Origin: Erigeron canadensis
Taxonomy: Eukaryota; Streptophyta; Magnoliopsida; Asterales; Asteraceae
Length of the DNA stretch: 64,000 bases
Assembly (NCBI RefSeq): GCF_010389155.1
Contig: NC_057764.1
Span: 620,001 to 684,000, forward strand
Direction of reading: 5' to 3'
Both the position numbers and the translations under genes were made by a program. Numbering within the stretch: the first letter of the stretch is position 1; each line of letters begins with the position of its first letter. The notes beneath the pieces are model-generated. The model was not told the origin of the DNA. It did not search any database and worked only from the letters and a program-made list of their open reading frames with translations. Below are positions 60,374 to 64,000 of this stretch, piece after piece.

Positions 60374-63300
60374 TAAACTATGGGTGATCATGGGCTCAAC
60401 CCGGCCCGAACCGGTGATGGCCCGGCCCGGCCCGTAACCCGCAAATTACCAAAAATATGACTCGAGGACCGGACCATGTTTCACCGGGTCGGTCCCGGTC
60501 CGGTTTAGATAATGGTTCAGGTTTTTAGCGGGTTGGCCGGTACCCCGAACAACTAATATTTGTCCTGCAAGAAACAAGTGTAACTATATATGATACATGT
60601 TCTTGTGAGATAAAGACCATATGCAAGAAACAAGTGTAATTTGCGTGCTAAATGATGACATGAAAAGTGATGAGAAAGAGACGTATTGTATACCCATTTC
60701 AGCCAAGGGAGGGGCCAAAGAATCAGAACAAGTACGGAGTTGTATTATGGGTTGCAGACACTCTTGATAAGCTCATGAAAACAACAGCAGAATATTTGAA
60801 GATGGCACTTCTTGTATCATAACAAAAGAGATAGGACAACTTGTGGATATTACTAAAGCTGAAGAAAAGCTATACTTAATCACTACTTAGACAAAAGTTG
60901 TGTATTATAAAACTTATAAGCATGCAACCAACCACATGACTTGACCAGATTTGTATTTTATTTCAAATTTGAGGAATACAAACACGTCTCTACAATTCTA
61001 TTTCTAGTTCTTGCTCTGTACTAAAAGCACCTAAAGGCATAATGCCATTCCTACTTGTGACATAGATTTAAAACCTTCAAGCCTACCCAATAAAACAATG
61101 CACAGAGCATAAGAACAGGACTCCCATATGACTCCCAAACTAATCCTAAAAGAAATGCAATTCACAAAGCATAAGAACAGGAGAGCATGCATCCTTCCAT
61201 CTCGGTTATGTTAGTACTAGATTTATATCAACTAAAAGACCTGTAGCAAACTAGGAATAACATATTCTGCACCACTATATATGCATGACACGACAATCAC
61301 ATGAACTTTATATGCATCACACGACAAACCAAATTGAATAGAAAAGAAAACTCGAATAATAACCTTGATGCAAATATAACATGGATGCAGATCCAACATA
61401 AATATCCCAAAAGGAAGAAGCTAAAAAACAAATCCAACCAAAAAGGTTTGTGATAATCCAACATGGATGCAGATCCAACATAAATATCTCAAAAAGAAGA
61501 AGCTAAAAAACAAATCCAACCAGAAAGGTTTGTGATAATCAAAACAAATAATCAAAACGAATAAACTTCTCAACTAGTCCCGGATGTACTTGCTCCCGCT
61601 GTACCAAACTCACCTGCTAAATTACAATTTATTATTAACAACATGATTCATATTATCATTTTACGTATATATTTTGAAGTAGACTACAGGTGTACATACC
61701 GTTAGTTGTGTCTTCGTACTCATATTGGTCAATTTCATCCTCCAAGTAGGTACGTCTCTTGAACCCTCTAATCCAATCTTGAACACAAATTAATTCTTCA
61801 ACCTTGGTAGCCGCCAAAGAACTTCTAAATGCATCTAAAACTCGGCCACTAGTACTAAACGTGGACTCTGAAGCAACGGTTGAAATTTGAATAGCGAAAA
61901 TATCTAAAACAATTACATTACATTCATATTTAAAAGACTCAAACAGAAATATTTAATAAGCGAAGTAGTATATATGTAAGCGATTACCTTTGGCCATCTT
62001 TGAAAGAATTGGAAACCTTGGACCATTGACCTTCCACCAGTCTAGTACGTTAAACCTTTCTAAATCTTGTATACGAGGCTCATCTAGATATGTTTGCAAT
62101 TATGTCCTCGTGTCAATCACAAGACTACCATGACCTCTCTTGTTACACCTGTTCATAAAAGCATTGTCACTCAATACAACAGCACTACTACTATTACTCT
62201 CGGATCGTGACATATCACGTGAACTTTTAGGTTTAAACATGTTAGTGTACTCCTGAAATACATTCTCCAGCTCTTGTTTGATCAACAAAATCTGATCTCT
62301 AACCTTCTTCTCAGTGAGCCCTTTAAAAGTATTATCATCCATTTTTGGATCACGTTTGTCCCAAGAAAAGATTTCCTCAAACCCATAGCTTACAATGTCC
62401 ATCTTCATTCGAGGGTCGAGTATTGTGGCAAAATACATCATCATATTCATCTTTTTTATACTACCCCAACACTTGTCCAACTTTTCTCTCATATTCTCGA
62501 TCATAACATTTCTAGTTTTTAGAACTGGATCCACACTCCACAGCACACTTAATTCAAGCAGCTTAGCTTGAAGATCAACAACCTCAGTCAAAAATATATT
62601 TGCCGTCACATAAGAAGTACCCGACATTTTTTCTGTTTTTATCTTAAATTGTTGTAACAAATCTGTAAGTCTTTCAACATTGATGAAATCAACTTCATAT
62701 GGTCCACTCCAATCTTTCCTGTAAGAACGATCTACAATCTCATATCCTTGAAAAGCTTTACGTAACGTTGTAGCAACATTCAACATTTCATAAGTGGAGT
62801 TCCATCTTGTAGGGCAATCTAGATGCAGCATAAGTCCTGACTGAATATCGACCTTCTTAACGGAATCTTTGAACCATTGAGTTCTAGTCGCTGATTTTTT
62901 GATGTACTTGATAGCATCACGAATACGCTCAACCGAATTATTATATTCTTTCATGCCATCTTTAACAATCAAGTTAAGAATATGAGCACTGCATATCATG
63001 TGTAGATATTTGCCTTTTGAAATCAGCCGATTGCTCAACATGTCCTTCACGAATTGGATTGCGGTATCATTTGCAGATGCATTGTCTACCGAGATTGTCA
63101 TTATTGATCCATCTATGCCCTATTCTATCAATTCCTCCAAAATTGCAGCTCCTATATCATCCCCCTTGTGGCTTGTAATTTGTTTAAAGCTTATGATCTT
63201 CTTTTGAAGCTGCCAATCTTCATCTATGTAGTGAGCAGTAAGACACATGTAGTTAATATTTTATATGGAGGTCCATGTGTCTGTTGTTAAACTGATCCTT

Positions 63301-64000
63301 TGTTTTAATGTTTTAAAATAATCCCTAAGCTTCTGTTTATCACACTTAAACATGTCTTCCACATCCCTAGCTACGGTATGTCTTGATGGAATGTTAAACA
63401 TGGGACATGCGACTTCCATGTGCTTTTTTTAACCATCCTTTTCGACAAAAGAGAATGGCAGCTCATCCTCTACAACCATTTCGACTAAAGATTATCTAAC
63501 ATCCGCTTGAATGAACCTCCAAGATGTAACCTTTCCACTGGTGGTCTCATCTCCTCCTTCTTTGTCTTTTCTAACAAATAAGTTACTTTGATTTTTTGTT
63601 CTATTTGGGTGTTTTTCACATCTTTTCAAATGGTGTCTCAATGTCGAGGTTCCATTATTAGACGTGTCTGCAGCATAAACTTTGTTACAGTGCAGGCATG
63701 TAGCTTTCTTCTCAATTTTGTCATAGTTAAAATGATTCCAAACGTCAGACTTTTGCTTTCCTTTTCCTTTATTCGATTTCCGTTTTTTTTGGAGGTTCAA
63801 CCACAAGGTTTTCATTATGCTCTTCATCCGAATCAGGTATGTTGTGAACATTTTCTTCAGACATCTACAAAAATCAACCAATGTATATGTTAAGAAAATA
63901 GTACATTACTTGTTAACAAAACTAAAAGTTGTCAATGAAACATGGCTACAAGCTATTTAGTATTCAATGTAGACACATGTTTTTGTATACTAAAAGGATT
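60374..64000 (-). mobile_element. hAT transposon, right part beyond the window
   Basis: The left end TATGGGTGATCATGGGCTC is followed by a GC-rich subterminal block (about 60395-60550) packed with CCCGGCCCG, CCGGTCCGG-like motifs. hAT transposases bind such subterminal motifs (family knowledge). The element encloses a hAT transposase pseudogene on minus. A direct repeat of about 60 bp (ACATGGATGCAGATCCAACA, AAATATC, AGAAGCTAAAAAACAAATCC) occurs at about 61379 and 61460. The other end lies outside. Confidence 0.8.
61570..63864 (-). pseudogene. hAT transposase pseudogene (zf-BED, DUF4413-like, hAT dimerisation)
   Basis: Exons: 63864-61988, 61903-61700 and 61613-61570, GT-AG introns. Domains in order: BED zinc finger (DVWNHFNY...CLHCNKVY...TLRHHLKRCEKH, about 63600-63745), RNase-H-like catalytic region with SLTTDTWTS, SVDNASANDTAI and DCPTRWNSTYEML, then the C-terminal dimerisation region STVASESTFSTSGRVLDAF. 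Breaks: a frameshift in the T8 run (63783-63790) between the N-terminus and the BED finger, and in-frame stops at 63494-63492, 63431-63429, 63263-63261, 63122-63120 and 62102-62100. The long open part (63101-62100) is intact. Five stops in one frame mean it cannot make full-length transposase. Confidence 0.88.

Overview
This is a plant nuclear genome window, almost certainly a core eudicot. Asteraceae is my best guess, from the TE repertoire and the A+T-rich intergenic sequence; that family-level call is inference. The genes have canonical GT-AG introns. Most of the sequence is transposon-derived.

Five genes are supported. (1) A nine-coding-exon, three-finger RanBP2-type zinc-finger protein on the minus strand (3683-6424). 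(2) A two-exon GPI-anchored non-specific lipid-transfer protein on the minus strand (8415-10489). (3) A five-exon, probably organelle-targeted DUF493/YbeD-like protein on the plus strand (23935-27404). (4) A single-exon DUF579 glucuronoxylan 4-O-methyltransferase on the minus strand (29159-30052). (5) A small single-exon DnaJ-type cysteine-rich protein on the plus strand (35690-35977). They look like independent housekeeping or cell-wall genes and share no pathway.

The rest is mobile DNA. 11.9-23.0 kb is a nest of solo LTRs: A (11932-13819, TSD ATGTA), C (15483-18266), and B (19789-21618, TSD AATCA) inserted into a relative, D. A FAR1-type pseudogene fragment lies between C and B. 23.1-23.6 kb, 42.3-42.9 kb, 45.8-46.7 kb, 47.2-47.5 kb and 48.8-49.1 kb hold small Helitron-like elements. 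36.4-40.1 kb is a diverged ~1.96-kb tandem duplication with a SINE in only one copy. Two more SINEs with 13- and 15-bp TSDs lie at 43.6 and 51.3 kb. 51.6-60.4 kb is a second pile of LTRs (E, G, F and a copia-like LTR) around a decayed 'gypsy-type transposase domain' ORF. 60.4 kb to the right edge is a decayed hAT element whose transposase carries five in-frame stops and a frameshift.

The most interesting signal is inside the LTRs. LTRs A, B, D and E contain tandem short hairpins with constant loops and compensatory stem changes, a longer covarying stem, and a conserved AG/GTGAGT splice-donor-like site. A, B, F and G also carry arrays of GC-rich palindromes with alternating spacing. This suggests selected RNA (or single-stranded DNA) structure rather than random repeats.
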